64,000 nucleotides of DNA from an uncultured Helicobacteraceae bacterium (GTDB taxonomy: Bacteria; Campylobacterota; Campylobacteria; Campylobacterales; Helicobacteraceae), in assembly GCA_934668765.1 (NCBI GenBank), contig CAKUOH010000001.1:124001-188000 (forward strand), read 5' to 3'. Each line of letters starts with the position of its first letter. The stretch's first letter is position 1. Below are positions 41,955-51,446 of the stretch, in pieces. The notes beneath the pieces are model-generated. The model was not told the origin of the DNA. It made no database searches and was given only the letters and a program-made list of their open reading frames with translations. The translations under genes and the position numbers were made by a program.

Positions 41955-42446
41955 CTAATAAATCAAACTTTTTTTATCTTTTTTGCTTTTATTTAAGCAC
42001 TTCTCACATAGCACAAAAAGGCGCAGATTATCGCTAATTGGCTCACATTTTAGCGTCTTTGCTATGTCAAATTGCTTTTGGCGAATATCATCATCAATAA
42101 ATTCTATGATATTCCCACAACTTAAACAAATGATATGATAGTGATGCTCTTTGGCTGCGATTTCATAGCGTTTGCCACCTTTTGTCTCAATGGAAGTTAG
42201 GAATCCATAAGTCTCCAAAAACTGCAAGATTCGATACACAGAGGAAAGCGATGAATCTTTATTGTCCTTTTTTAGCCCATTTGTGATTTCTTCAGGGCTT
42301 AAATGCGTCTTACTATTATAAATCAGCTCTAATATATGCTCTCTTTGTTTGCTTGTCTTTAACTGCTTTGCTGTGATGATTTTTTGTAGCCTTGAGAGGA
42401 TAGATTCAAGGCTCTCTGTCTTTTTGATTTTGATATTATCTGCCAC
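41955..42446 (-). CDS. fur: Ferric uptake regulator Fur
   Basis: A 163-residue metal-dependent repressor. The winged helix (about 25-85: TSKQREHILELI, SSVYRILQFLETYGF) is followed by the metal and dimer domain with EHHYHIICLSCG, the typical HHHxHxxCxxC cluster, and a second pair CEKC near the C-terminus. A GTG at 42446 preceded by GGGGA is preferred to TTG at 42467. The AT-rich region upstream (42470-42510) may hold Fur-binding sites for autoregulation, as in H. pylori (inference). Confidence 0.93.
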   Translation of the reverse strand: MADNIKIKKTESLESILSRLQKIITAKQLKTSKQREHILELIYNSKTHLSPEEITNGLKKDNKDSSLSSVYRILQFLETYGFLTSIETKGGKRYEIAAKEHHYHIICLSCGNIIEFIDDDIRQKQFDIAKTLKCEPISDNLRLFVLCEKCLNKSKKDKKSLIY

Positions 42447-42480
42447 GATTATTCCCCAAAATTTCAATTAAAATTTCAAA

Positions 42481-42516
42481 ATTATACTATAAATATAAAG
42501 AAATATTTGGTAAAAT
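42481..42516. promoter_or_regulatory. Divergent promoters of fur and tlpD
   Basis: Minus strand TATAAT at 42486-42481 for fur. Plus strand TGGTAAAAT at 42508-42516 for tlpD, 30 bases before its ATG. The A/T-rich stretch between them is a plausible Fur target. Confidence 0.5.
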
Positions 42517-42546
42517 CCCAAAATTTTTATTATTTAAGGAGTAGCA

Positions 42547-43911
42547 ATGTTTGGTTCAAAGCCGATAAAGAGCAGTAGTGGGCAAATAGAAGCATATAAG
42601 CAAGAAGCGGAGACTGTAAGGCGTGAGCTTGATATTTACAAAGCCATTGCAGAGTCATCAAATAGTGAATACATTGTCGCAATGCAGGGCGATGAAGTCG
42701 TTTTTAAAAATGCAAAAGCGGAGAGTTTGACTAATTTTGACGAGATTAAGGCGGCGTTAAAAGAGGGCAGAGATGAGATTATAACCACGCAAAATGATTT
42801 TATTTTACAATCAAAACGCGTTGATAGTGTGGTGATTTATTATTTTTATGAAATAGATTCGCGTTCAAAAGAAATTGGCGAGGATTTGCTGAAATTTTAC
42901 AATGATTGTATGAAGCACGGCATTGCTATGTGCCAAAGCTCATTTGTGGAACTGGTGGAGGATTTGAGGGAAATTTATGATGCAGCACATAGCTCAGCTG
43001 ATGGTATGACAAAGGGAATCGCTATCACAAATAGCTCATCAGAGCAAATAAATAGCCTTTATGAAAAAATGCAAAATGCCATAAATTTAGTTAGCTCTTT
43101 GACACAGCGAAGCAATGAAATCACAAATGTCATCTCGCTAATTGATGATATTGCCGAGCAGACGAATCTCTTGGCTTTGAATGCAGCGATTGAAGCAGCT
43201 AGGGCTGGGGAACACGGACGCGGATTTGCCGTAGTCGCCGATGAAGTGCGAAAACTTGCTGAAAAAACGCAAAAAGCGACCAAAGAAATCGCAATCGTGG
43301 TAAAATCAATGCAGCAAGAAGCAAGCGATATTCAAACAAGCACCGAAGAAATCAACGAAGTTACCGAAAAAGTCAAAGGCGATGTGGAAAAAATCAATAC
43401 TATGGTTCGCACCTTTAAAGACAATGCGAAGTTAGCAGAGCTAATAATCTCTTGCAGTAATGACAAAGTATTTTGCGGGTTAGCGAAAATCGACCACTTG
43501 CTTTACAAACAGGGACTTTATTCGCTCGTATTTGGAATGTCAAATGAATTTAAGCAAGTCGATGGCACAAGTTGTCGCTTTGGCAAATGGTATTATGAAG
43601 GCGATGGCAAAAAGAATTTTTCAAGCACCACTGCTTATGGCAAAATCGAAGTGCCGCATTTGGGCATTCACACAGAGGCAAATGCTTTGGTAGCAAATTT
43701 GATGGACAAAAACAAAGCCACGCCAAAATCCTTTATTGATAGCAAAATACTCTTGGTAGAGGAAAATGGCAATCAAATCTTTAATGCCATTGATGAGATG
43801 TTGAGCGAAAAACTATCCGTTACAAACGCTAAAATCACAAAAGTGCAAAAGGAAATAGAAGAACTGCTAAGCAAAGCCGAAGATGGCGAATCTAGCGGCG
43901 AATCTAAATAA
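42547..43911 (+). CDS. tlpD: Cytoplasmic chemoreceptor TlpD-like with zinc-binding CZB domain
   Basis: A 454-residue methyl-accepting-type chemoreceptor with no transmembrane helix. The signalling hairpin tip is intact: [40 protein letters not shown] (about 200-240). The C-terminal CZB domain has [23 protein letters not shown] and HLGIHTEA, supplying the 3-His/1-Cys zinc site. In H. pylori TlpD senses redox and energy stress. The bioF-like and PBP1A genes follow as in H. pylori. AAGGAG precedes the ATG. Confidence 0.92.
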   Translation: MFGSKPIKSSSGQIEAYKQEAETVRRELDIYKAIAESSNSEYIVAMQGDEVVFKNAKAESLTNFDEIKAALKEGRDEIITTQNDFILQSKRVDSVVIYYFYEIDSRSKEIGEDLLKFYNDCMKHGIAMCQSSFVELVEDLREIYDAAHSSADGMTKGIAITNSSSEQINSLYEKMQNAINLVSSLTQRSNEITNVISLIDDIAEQTNLLALNAAIEAARAGEHGRGFAVVADEVRKLAEKTQKATKEIAIVVKSMQQEASDIQTSTEEINEVTEKVKGDVEKINTMVRTFKDNAKLAELIISCSNDKVFCGLAKIDHLLYKQGLYSLVFGMSNEFKQVDGTSCRFGKWYYEGDGKKNFSSTTAYGKIEVPHLGIHTEANALVANLMDKNKATPKSFIDSKILLVEENGNQIFNAIDEMLSEKLSVTNAKITKVQKEIEELLSKAEDGESSGESK

Positions 43912-43913
43912 TT

Positions 43914-45089
43914 TTGGACTTTTATAATAGCGAATTAAACGCACTAAAAAGAAGCAAAATCTTGCGGAAACGCAAGGTTTATTGTGAATTTGGAGCGGAA
44001 TCTTGCGCCAAAGGGTGCGAATCTAAAAAACCCCTTGCAGATTTCGCGTCAAATGACTATTTGGGGCTGTCAAATCGCGCCGATTCACTACGCAAAGCAT
44101 ACAAACTTACCACAAATCCCAAACTATCCGCGCCACGCGCTTCAATGCTAGTAAATGGCTACTCAAAACTTCATAGACGACTAGAGCGCAGACTTGCGAA
44201 TCTAAATGGCTTTGAATCCTGCATTTTGGTAGGGAATGGATTTTTGGCAAATATCGCGCTCATTGAAAGCCTAGTGCGAAAGGGCGATAAGATTTTTATC
44301 GATGAAGAGTATCACGCAAGTGGGATTTTGGCAAGTCGATTAGTGCAGGGCGTGGAGTTTTTTAGGCATAATGATTGTGTGGATTTAAAGAAAAAGATAT
44401 TGTCGTCATTGCAAGGTGAATCGCAAGATTTTCACGAATCCACCAAAAAAGCGCGAATCTTAATCGCCATTGAGGGCATTTACTCAATGAGTGGCGATAT
44501 TGCGCCCAAAGGATTTGCGCAAATCGCACAAAAATATAACGCCATTCTTATTGTCGATGAAGCCCATAGTAGCGGGACTTTGGGGCAAAATCTACTTGGC
44601 TATTTTGACTATCATCACATAAAAATTGCGCCAAATTTCATCAAATTAGGCACTTTTAGCAAGGCACTTGGGAGCTATGGCGCATATATTTGTTGCTCTA
44701 ATCACATTCATAGCTACCTACAAACCCGCGCAAAGCCTATCATCTACTCTACGGCGTTAAGCGCGTTTGATTCGGCTTTGGCACTTACGAATCTAAACTT
44801 TATCCACCAAAATCGCGCACGATTCGCACGAAAAATAGCAAAAATCAAAAAAATTATCCAAAAAAATCTCAAAATTAAACTAGATTCACAAATATTTTCT
44901 ATACAATTTCAAAGCCAAAACGGAATGCTAAAAACATTTCGCTTCCTTAAAAAGCACGAGATTTTGGTGGGTGCGATTCGCAAACCAAGCGTTAAAATCC
45001 CGCAATTAAGGATAATTTTATCAACCAAACACAAGAAAAAGGACATAATTAGACTATGCAAACTATTAAAGAAGCAATGGAGCAAATAA
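43914..45089 (+). CDS. bioF: 8-amino-7-oxononanoate synthase (BioF-like)
   Basis: A 391-residue alpha-oxoamine synthase. FASNDYLGLSNRADSL, GSTASRLLVNGYS-type ASMLVNGYSKLHRRLE, IVDEAHSSGTLG and the PLP-lysine region FIKLGTFSKALGSYGAY mark the family; it probably condenses pimeloyl-CoA/ACP with alanine for biotin. The TTG at 43914 starts two bases after tlpD, so translation may be coupled. The tail overlaps the PBP1A ORF. Confidence 0.9.
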   Translation: MDFYNSELNALKRSKILRKRKVYCEFGAESCAKGCESKKPLADFASNDYLGLSNRADSLRKAYKLTTNPKLSAPRASMLVNGYSKLHRRLERRLANLNGFESCILVGNGFLANIALIESLVRKGDKIFIDEEYHASGILASRLVQGVEFFRHNDCVDLKKKILSSLQGESQDFHESTKKARILIAIEGIYSMSGDIAPKGFAQIAQKYNAILIVDEAHSSGTLGQNLLGYFDYHHIKIAPNFIKLGTFSKALGSYGAYICCSNHIHSYLQTRAKPIIYSTALSAFDSALALTNLNFIHQNRARFARKIAKIKKIIQKNLKIKLDSQIFSIQFQSQNGMLKTFRFLKKHEILVGAIRKPSVKIPQLRIILSTKHKKKDIIRLCKLLKKQWSK

Positions 45090-47164
45090 ACAAAATTCCC
45101 AAAAAACTACCAAAGCCTATAAATAGCAAGAAGCGCATTTTTTTTGCACTGCTAATATTTTTTGCCGTGATTTTTGGGCTAATTACAATCATTGCCATTT
45201 ATGATACACAAAGCAAGGTGCTACAAGTCGCGCATTACGCGCCTAATAAAGCATTAAAGATTTTAGATAGAAAAGATAGACTTATTGCAAATGCCTTTGA
45301 TGGCGAGTTTCGCCACTATGCAGAGTTTGATGAGATTCCCCCTAAAATCATTGAGACACTTTTGGCAGTGGAAGATACGATGTTTTTTGAGCATAGTGGG
45401 ATAAATTTGGACGCCATTATGCGCGCAATGCTTAAAAATATCAAAAGCGGTGGGCTAAATGAAGGCGGTAGCACCATCACGCAACAGCTAGTAAAAAATG
45501 TCGCGCTTTCAATGGAACGCACCTTTGATAGAAAGCTAAAAGAGGCTATTATCACCATTCAAGTGGAGACGCTTTTAAGCAAAGAGGAAATTTTAGAAAA
45601 ATACCTAAATTGCATATTTTTTGGCAATGGATTTTACGGCATAAAAACAGCGGCGCACGGATATTTTGATAAGGAATTAGAAAATCTTACCCTTAAAGAA
45701 ATCGCAATGCTTATGGCACTCCCCAAAGCCCCGTCTTTCTACAATCCTGCCACAAATCTAAAGGCGTCCCTAACTCGCGCAAATGCGATTTTGGAGCGAC
45801 TGCATTCGCTTGGGTGGATTGATAATGCCGAGTATGCGGAAGCAATGGATGAGATTCCTAAAGTCTATAATAAGACGCTAACCGAAAATCTTGCGCCCTA
45901 TGTGGTAGATGAGGTTTTGCGACAGCTTGCGCATATCAAGGATTTAAAAACGGGTGGCTATGTAGTAAAAACAAATATTGATTTAGACTATCAGCAAATC
46001 GCCCAAACTGCACTAAAAAACGGCTATGATAATATTTTGGTGCGATTAGAATCAAGAAAACCCAAAAAATCAAACGAATCCGAAGCAGATTTAAGCGAAT
46101 CCACCGAAGATTCGGCACAAAATGACACGCTAAATGGCGCGATTGTCGTTACGCAAAATCGCACGGGCAATATTTTAGCGTTAGTAGGCGGTGTGGATTA
46201 TGCCAAAAGTCATTTTAATCGCGCCACTCAGGCAAAGCGACAATTTGGTAGCACGGTAAAGCCCTTTATCTATCAAATCGCACTTGATATGGGCTACTCA
46301 CAAGCCACGCAGATTTCGGATGTCGCTAGAAGTTTCAAGCAAAATGAGGCAGATTTACGCAAAAATCAAAACTTTACCGAGCAGTTGCAAGAAGAGGCGT
46401 GGCAGCCCAAAAACTATTCGCGCTCTTATAGTGGAATCGTTACGCTAAAAGAGGCGTTGCGTCGCTCTTTAAATCTAGCCACAATAAATCTTGTAGATAT
46501 GATAGGTTTTAGCAATATTTACAATAAAATGACGAGTTATGGCTTTGAAAATCTCCCGCAGGATATGAGTATCGTGCTAGGAAGCTTTGTGCTATCGCCT
46601 TTGGAGGCGGCGAAATATTATTCGGCGTTTGCGAATTATGGCACAATCATCGAGCCAAAGCTTATTCGTGGTGTGGTAAATTATGATGGCGAGGAAATTG
46701 AGTTTGCGAATCCTGCGAACAAAAACGGCTCTGCGAAAAATATCACTTCAAAAGAGCAAGCATATTTAAGCGTGGATATTCTAAAAAATGTCGTAAATCA
46801 CGGCACAGGCTATCGCGCTAGGGTTGCAGGCATTGAAATCGCAGGGAAAACAGGGACTTCAAATGACAGCGTAGATGCGTGGTTTAGCGGATTTTCGCCA
46901 AGTTTGCAGGTAGTGGTATGGTATGGCAGGGATAATAATGTCGCCATCGGCAGTAACGAAACAGGTGGCGTCATTAGCGCACCTGTGGCAAGTGAATTTT
47001 TCCGCAATATTTTGCGCGTGGAGCCGGGCTTAAAGCGCGTTTTTGATATGCCCCCAAATGTCCATAAACGCACTATTGATGGCGTGGAGTATTTTTACAC
47101 AAACACTTCCAAACTCCCAAACCAAAGCAATGTGATGGATTATGAAAGCGAAACGATATTCTAA
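45056..47164 (+). CDS. Penicillin-binding protein 1A, bifunctional
   Basis: A 702-residue inner-membrane peptidoglycan synthase. One transmembrane helix near 29-50; glycosyltransferase domain (EDTMFFEHSGINLDAIMRA, GGSTITQQLVKN); transpeptidase domain with the Ser in GSTVKPF and KTGTSND. A Ser/Glu/Asp-rich insert near 335-360 (KKSNESEADLSESTEDS) lies between the domains. The start at 45056 lies inside bioF; a second ATG at 45077 is also possible, and neither has a strong ribosome site. Confidence 0.93.
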   Translation: MQTIKEAMEQINKIPKKLPKPINSKKRIFFALLIFFAVIFGLITIIAIYDTQSKVLQVAHYAPNKALKILDRKDRLIANAFDGEFRHYAEFDEIPPKIIETLLAVEDTMFFEHSGINLDAIMRAMLKNIKSGGLNEGGSTITQQLVKNVALSMERTFDRKLKEAIITIQVETLLSKEEILEKYLNCIFFGNGFYGIKTAAHGYFDKELENLTLKEIAMLMALPKAPSFYNPATNLKASLTRANAILERLHSLGWIDNAEYAEAMDEIPKVYNKTLTENLAPYVVDEVLRQLAHIKDLKTGGYVVKTNIDLDYQQIAQTALKNGYDNILVRLESRKPKKSNESEADLSESTEDSAQNDTLNGAIVVTQNRTGNILALVGGVDYAKSHFNRATQAKRQFGSTVKPFIYQIALDMGYSQATQISDVARSFKQNEADLRKNQNFTEQLQEEAWQPKNYSRSYSGIVTLKEALRRSLNLATINLVDMIGFSNIYNKMTSYGFENLPQDMSIVLGSFVLSPLEAAKYYSAFANYGTIIEPKLIRGVVNYDGEEIEFANPANKNGSAKNITSKEQAYLSVDILKNVVNHGTGYRARVAGIEIAGKTGTSNDSVDAWFSGFSPSLQVVVWYGRDNNVAIGSNETGGVISAPVASEFFRNILRVEPGLKRVFDMPPNVHKRTIDGVEYFYTNTSKLPNQSNVMDYESETIF

Positions 47165-47310
47165 AAATCGCGTTTGTCTCGTGCGCGTATTTGTTAAAGA
47201 AACTTCGTTTTGCAAGATTCGGCGTTAGTCGAATCGTGGCAATCCAAACCCTGCAAATCGCATAAATTTTTGCGAATCTGACTCGTAGATTCACGACATT
47301 TGCGCATTTT
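47165..47310. repeat. Repeats between convergent genes
   Basis: GAAACTTCGTTTTGC (47199-47213) is followed by GCAAGATTCGGCGTTAGTCGAATCGTGGCAATCC (47212-47245), a family A half with the stem GATTCG/CGAATC. No ORF is seen. Confidence 0.65.
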
Positions 47311-48072
47311 TTAGCTAACCGCGCTATATGACTGCCTTAATTCTTGTGTTTTTACCCACGCGATAATCCACAGCACAGCTCCCACTAGCAAGATAATACC
47401 GCCGATAAAAATTGCCAAAGTTATCGTGCCAACAAGAGCGCACCAAAAATAATACATAAAAAACGGCTCATTTGTGATATATGCGACTTCTTTGTAGTAG
47501 AGATATGAAAAATACCACGATGATAGCATTATCAGGAATCCAAGTGCCATACTAAAAATCGCCATTACGCCAAGTCCACCAAATAGGCTATATCCTTTAG
47601 TTATCATAGCTAACGACAAAGACGCCCCCGTGCCTAAAGTTGCCACAGCGATAATGACTACGCCAAGCAAATACACCGCCATTGACAAAATCCAATTTTT
47701 AAGCAACGAAGTGCTTTGCGAAGCCTTATGCAATCCCAAAACCACTAGCACATACAGCACCAACGCTGCCAAGCCAAATATAAAGCCAAGTATAGGGATA
47801 ATCATAAGCACCACGCAACCCATCATTATAAATGCCTTTAACTTTATGCTTTGCAAATCTGTGGTTAAAAGATTTTGCGTGGCGTCATTGACGCTAAACG
47901 CGCTTTTGGTGATGTATATATGAATCGCCTTGCCGTCCTTTACTTCAAAATCCACTTCGCAACCTTCTAACTTATGTCCGTCTTTGGCGTTTTTGATTGC
48001 GCCTTCATCGTAATAATATCTTGCGCCATCTGCCCCGCTAATTGCACCTGTGCCTAAAATCTTGCCTTTCAT
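47311..48072 (-). CDS. OB-like domain fused to a five-helix membrane protein, DUF996-like
   Basis: A 253-residue protein. Residues 1-70 look like a small OB/cold-shock-type fold (MKGKILGTGAISGADGARYY ... CEVDFEVKDGKAIHIYI), as found fused to membrane domains of bacterial TM2/DUF805-type proteins. Residues about 80-245 form five transmembrane helices and contain YYKEVAYITNEPFFMYYFW, resembling DUF996. Function unknown. ATG at 48072 with AAGGAA upstream is chosen; an open frame continues upstream through the promoter and a C9 tract. Confidence 0.7.
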   Translation of the reverse strand: MKGKILGTGAISGADGARYYYDEGAIKNAKDGHKLEGCEVDFEVKDGKAIHIYITKSAFSVNDATQNLLTTDLQSIKLKAFIMMGCVVLMIIPILGFIFGLAALVLYVLVVLGLHKASQSTSLLKNWILSMAVYLLGVVIIAVATLGTGASLSLAMITKGYSLFGGLGVMAIFSMALGFLIMLSSWYFSYLYYKEVAYITNEPFFMYYFWCALVGTITLAIFIGGIILLVGAVLWIIAWVKTQELRQSYSAVS

Positions 48073-48106
48073 TGTTAATTCCTTATTTTGTAAAATTGAA
48101 GTGCGT

Positions 48107-48138
48107 ATTTTATCGTAATGGGGGGGGGCACTTGTCAA
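48107..48138 (-). promoter_or_regulatory. TTGACA promoter with a C9 tract in the spacer
   Basis: On the minus strand a consensus -35, TTGACA (48138-48133), is followed by AGTG, nine C (48128-48120), ATTAC and GATAAAAT. Depending on which hexamer is used (GATAAA or TAAAAT) the spacer is 18 or 20 bases; losing one or more C would bring it toward 17. It lies about 35 bases before the ATG at 48072. A slipping homopolymer between -35 and -10 is a recognised way to vary promoter strength. Confidence 0.7.
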
Positions 48139-48277
48139 GGGGATTTTTTAAAAAAATTGAGATTTACTGAAAAAAGTTTAAGTTTTTTGGAGCGAATCTA
48201 AAAAATATTACAAAAACTTAAAGTAAATTTAAGATAAAATCTTGCGTTTTTACATAATAGAATCGCAAAGGACACAA

Positions 48278-49612
48278 ATGAATAACTTCACCAAAATCGG
48301 CTTTATTCTCGCCACTTTGGGTAGCTCGATTGGACTTGGGCATATTTGGCGATTTCCTTATATGGCTGGTGAATCTGGCGGTGGCGCATTTGTCGTGCTG
48401 TATGTGATTCTAACCATTGCCATTGGGATTCCTATCCTTGTAGCAAAGATGATTATCGGCAACAAAACGCAAAAAAATGCAGTCGCCGCGTTTAAAGAGC
48501 TAGATAAAACCGCAAGGCAGCATTGGCACAAGGCGGGGCTGATGATTGTGGGCGGTCCTATAATCCTAACTTATTACGCCGTGATTTTGGGCTGGATATT
48601 TTACTATCTTTTTATCGGTAGCTTCGCACTGCCCCAAAGCGCGGACGAATCAAAGGCACTCTATGATAATCTCGTTAGCCAAAATTTTATCGCCTGTGTG
48701 GTTAGCTTTGCGTTTTGCTTGTTTTTCACGGCATTTATCGTCTCAAAAGGCGTGAAAAATGGACTTGAAAAATACAATCTAATCCTTATGCCGATTTTAT
48801 TTATCATCTTTGTGGGGCTGTTTTTTTATGCGATGAGTATGGATTCATTTGGTAGGGCGGCTCAGTTTCTTTTCAAATTTGAGATTAGCAAAATCACGCC
48901 AAGTGTGGTGATTATCGCGCTTTCACAAGTCTTTTTCTCGCTATCTTTGGGCGTAGGGACAATCATTACTTATAGCTCGTCCGCCAAAAAGGGCGAAAAT
49001 CTGCTTTCAAGTGCGGCGTGGATTGCGCTTTCTGGCATTGTGATTTCTATCATCGCGGGGCTTGTGATTTTTACTTTCCTTTTTGAGCACGGGCAGGAAG
49101 CGAGTGCGGGCGCAGGAATGCTCTTTATTAGCCTACCTATCGTATTTGGCGATATGAGCTATGGGTGGGTGATTTCGTTTTTGTTCTTTTTAGCAGTGCT
49201 TTTTGCGGGTATCACTTCGACAATCAGCATTTTAGAGCCACCTGTGGCGTATTTTGCAAACACATATCGCGTAAGCCGCGCCAAAATCGCCTACGCAATC
49301 ACTCTGCTTATATTTGCGGTGGGAATCCTTGTGATTTTGAGCTTTAGCGCGAAATATGGCAAATACCTTACATTTTTTGATAGGACGCTTTTTGAGTGGA
49401 TGGATTTTGTCTGCGCTGCGATTATTATGCCACTAGGTGCGCTCTCTGCACTGATTTTCATCACATATTTTGTCAAAAAGCAAGTCGTGTATAAATTTGC
49501 GCGGAGCTTTATGAATCGAAGACTATTTAATGCGTGGTATGGAATCGTGAAATTTGTCGCCCCTGTGGTGATAATCGCGGTTTTGGTGTGGAAATTTGTG
49601 GATATGTTTTAA
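48278..49612 (+). CDS. Sodium-dependent amino acid/neurotransmitter-type symporter (NSS)
   Basis: A 444-residue inner-membrane transporter with about 11 helices. GFILATLGSSIGLGHIWRFPYMAGESGGGAF is the hallmark first helix of the LeuT/SNF family, including the Gly/Asn sodium and substrate contact area. Substrate is probably an amino acid, but not predictable. ATG at 48278 with AAAGGA; the longer open frame from 48242 lacks a ribosome site. Confidence 0.9.
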   Translation: MNNFTKIGFILATLGSSIGLGHIWRFPYMAGESGGGAFVVLYVILTIAIGIPILVAKMIIGNKTQKNAVAAFKELDKTARQHWHKAGLMIVGGPIILTYYAVILGWIFYYLFIGSFALPQSADESKALYDNLVSQNFIACVVSFAFCLFFTAFIVSKGVKNGLEKYNLILMPILFIIFVGLFFYAMSMDSFGRAAQFLFKFEISKITPSVVIIALSQVFFSLSLGVGTIITYSSSAKKGENLLSSAAWIALSGIVISIIAGLVIFTFLFEHGQEASAGAGMLFISLPIVFGDMSYGWVISFLFFLAVLFAGITSTISILEPPVAYFANTYRVSRAKIAYAITLLIFAVGILVILSFSAKYGKYLTFFDRTLFEWMDFVCAAIIMPLGALSALIFITYFVKKQVVYKFARSFMNRRLFNAWYGIVKFVAPVVIIAVLVWKFVDMF

Positions 49613-49938
49613 GTATATGCGCGTTTGTCTCTTGAATCTAAAAAAATTCGTCATTGCGAGGAAATCCGCAGGACTGACGAAGCAATCCACTAATGCGACT
49701 TATGAATCGAATGTGAATCGCTTATTTTAGGCGAATCTGCGGTTAGATTCTAAAATATAATTTATCGATACATTTTTGAATTATTGATTTTATTTGCCTT
49801 TTAGATTCGTGCCCTTTGGATTGCTTCGCCTTGCTAACGCAAAATCTCGCAATGACAAAACATTTACACTTTGATTTGTGCAACGGATTGAGCGAGAATT
49901 TTTCAAACTCCCGCGAAAGCGTCAAAAATCCACACGCG
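49613..49938. repeat. Repeat-containing gap between convergent transporter genes
   Basis: Two family A copies: 49650-49690 (GTCATTGCGAGGAAATCCG ... GACGAAGCAATCCAC) and, in the other orientation, 49818-49856 (GGATTGCTTCGCCTTGCTAA ... TCTCGCAATGAC). The rest is AT-rich with GAATC words; no gene is seen. Confidence 0.75.
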
Positions 49939-51171
49939 CTAAATCGAATACGCCTCTTCGCCGTGCAGACTTTTATCAAGTCCCTTATATTCGACTTCCT
50001 CTTCTACGCGCAAACTTGTAAATAGCGATATGATTTTAAAAATCACAAAGCTGACAATGGCTGAAAGCACAGCACACACGATAATCGCAAATATTTGCTC
50101 CAAAAGCAAATGAAACGAACCACTGATAAATAGCCCCTCGCCTAGCGCACCTTCCGCGCTTACGGCTGGATTCACAGCTTTGGATGCAAAAAGTCCCACG
50201 CAGATTCCGCCCCAAACGCCACCGATTCCGTGCAAACCAAAGGCATCTAGCGAATCGTCCCATTTGAATTTATATTTGATAATGCTTATGCCATAGTAGC
50301 ATAAAAGTGCCGATACTGCGCCAATGATTAGGCTTGACCATACGCCCACATAGCCACAGCCCGGCGTTATGCCAACTAGCCCTGCGACAAGTCCGCTTAA
50401 TCCGCCTAGCACCGTGGGCTTTTTGTCTTTTATCCACTCAATCAGCACCCACGCCAAAAATCCACTTGCAGCCGATAGTATCGTAACCACAAAGGCATTT
50501 ACCGCGATTTCATCGACTGCTCCAGCACTCCCAGCGTTAAATCCAAGCCAACCGATAAATAGCAAAATCGCTCCCAAAAACGCATAGGGGATTGAGTGCG
50601 CATTCACACTCTCCGTGCCTTTATCTTTGCGTGGACCTACGAGTATCGCGCCAACCAGCCCAGCCACACCCGCGCTAATATGCACCACGCCACCACCAGC
50701 GAAGTCAAAGCTCCCACGGGAGAGCAAAAAGCCCTTTTCACTCCAAATCATATGAGCCAAAATATCATACACAAAAGTGCTCCAAAAGATTAGGAAAACA
50801 ACTAGCACACCGAGCTTGATTCGCCCAACTAACGAGCCTGTGATAATGGCTGCTGCGATAATTGCAAACATCATTTGAAAAATCGCAAAAATGATATTTG
50901 GGACACCAGAGCCGTTAAATCCGCTCATATTATTAAAAGCCAAATTATCAAATCCGCCGATAATTCCGCCCATATCGCCACCAAATGTCAGCGAAAATCC
51001 CAAAATCACCCACTGAAGCGTGATTACACCAAAGACGATAAAACAATTCATAATCGTATTTAGCGTATTTTTGTGGCGCACCATACCCGCGTAAAACATC
51101 GCAAGTGATGGCGTCATAAGCAAAACCAAAACCGAGCACAAGATAATAAAAAAAGTATTTACGCTATCCAT
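49939..51171 (-). CDS. amtB: Ammonium transporter Amt
   Basis: A 410-residue inner-membrane channel with 11 predicted helices. The periplasmic gate and pore regions are recognisable: MFYAGMVRHKNTLNTIMN, FAGGGVVHISAGVAGLVGAI with a pore His, and AFGLHGIGGVWGGI with the second. It conducts ammonium. No glnB/glnK lies next to it, which is unlike many bacteria. The ATG at 51171 has AAAGGACG upstream. Confidence 0.93.
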   Translation of the reverse strand: MDSVNTFFIILCSVLVLLMTPSLAMFYAGMVRHKNTLNTIMNCFIVFGVITLQWVILGFSLTFGGDMGGIIGGFDNLAFNNMSGFNGSGVPNIIFAIFQMMFAIIAAAIITGSLVGRIKLGVLVVFLIFWSTFVYDILAHMIWSEKGFLLSRGSFDFAGGGVVHISAGVAGLVGAILVGPRKDKGTESVNAHSIPYAFLGAILLFIGWLGFNAGSAGAVDEIAVNAFVVTILSAASGFLAWVLIEWIKDKKPTVLGGLSGLVAGLVGITPGCGYVGVWSSLIIGAVSALLCYYGISIIKYKFKWDDSLDAFGLHGIGGVWGGICVGLFASKAVNPAVSAEGALGEGLFISGSFHLLLEQIFAIIVCAVLSAIVSFVIFKIISLFTSLRVEEEVEYKGLDKSLHGEEAYSI

Positions 51172-51446
51172 TTTTCGTCCTTTATTTGAAGTAATTTTGC
51201 ATTTTTTAAGGGAAATTGCATTTGTTGTATTTTGGAAAAAATCTTGTAATTTAGCTTAAAAATTGCAAAACGAATTGTAATTTAATATTTCTTAAAATTT
51301 TATTAAAGATTTTACATATTGTAATGAAATTATAAAAACTTCTACCCATTTCAAAAAAATTTAATAAGTGTTTAGTTAGAATCCACGCGCTAATCATAAT
51401 CAAAAAGCATTATTTTTCGCACAATTTTACACAAGGGACACACAAA
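51172..51446. promoter_or_regulatory. AT-rich divergent gap between amtB and dnaE
   Basis: About 275 bases of A/T-rich sequence with no ORF. Both neighbours are transcribed away from it, so it should hold both promoters. No clear extended -10 was identified; TAAAAT and TATAAA-like words are frequent. Confidence 0.4.
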
